Source of the DNA: Panulirus ornatus
Lineage: Eukaryota > Arthropoda > Malacostraca > Decapoda > Palinuridae
Assembly: GCF_036320965.1 (NCBI RefSeq)
Contig: NC_092251.1
Location: 783,501 to 847,500 of the forward strand
DNA: 64,000 nt
Direction: 5' to 3'
The text below holds more notes on this DNA, generated by a model. It was not told where the DNA came from. It made no database searches and saw nothing but the letters and a program-made list of their open reading frames with translations. The DNA itself is not shown here. Numbering within the stretch: the stretch's first letter is position 1.

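Overview
This window is eukaryotic. It holds part of one large, intron-rich gene on the + strand. The gene encodes a bifunctional peptidylglycine alpha-amidating enzyme (PAM): ten exons join in one continuous frame of 463 codons. They run from the second half of the copper monooxygenase domain (PHM), through a short linker, into the first half of the zinc lyase domain (PAL). The 5' end lies before position 1. The last visible exon runs off position 64000. The exons total 1,390 bp; nearly everything else is intron, and most recognisable intron sequence is transposon-derived. Arthropod-like PHM/PAL sequence and repeat families that I associate with decapod genomes point to a decapod crustacean; the species is not determined.

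The dominant repeat is an RTE-like non-LTR retrotransposon, called RTE-A here: apurinic-type endonuclease, reverse transcriptase, a C-terminal tail ending in VVYRG, and a 3' UTR ending in a conserved core. About 28 pieces are present, from heavily decayed (0.1-1.4, 12.9-14.3, 16.5-18.9 kb) to very young. The copy at 60,588-63,064 has an open 3'-ORF and a 9-bp target-site duplication. A second, older RTE-like family (RTE-B) has a decayed near-complete copy at 43.65-46.55 kb. Smaller amounts of Jockey-like and CR1/L2-like LINE sequence, one deleted Tigger/pogo-like DNA transposon with intact terminal repeats, and one tRNA-like SINE are also present.

A 230-240 bp element, called SINE-S here, occurs 11 times. 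Its A-rich 3' end shares the terminal core of RTE-A (TTAGCGAGGTAGCG on the opposite strand). This suggests a SINE that uses the RTE-A machinery. At five of its copies the 5' end abuts an (AT)n tract.

Layout: intron 1 (1.6-14.7 kb) is a pile of RTE-A, SINE-S and (AT)n tracts, with a 118-bp-arm palindrome and two 5'-inverted insertions. PHM exons lie at 14.7-19.3 kb. Intron 5 (19.3-35.9 kb) contains a convergent RTE-A pair, a Tigger derivative, a Jockey-like relic and a giant inverted repeat at 30.1-33.8 kb. Linker exons lie at 35.9 and 39.4 kb. PAL exons are at 46.7, 51.6 and 63.9 kb. Intron 9 contains a three-level nested insertion (56.5-60.2 kb) and the youngest RTE-A copy. No other host gene, rRNA, tRNA gene or CRISPR array was recognised. 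I found no new defence or enzymatic system; the novel signals are the LINE/SINE partnership, the structural rearrangements and the exon architecture of PAM.
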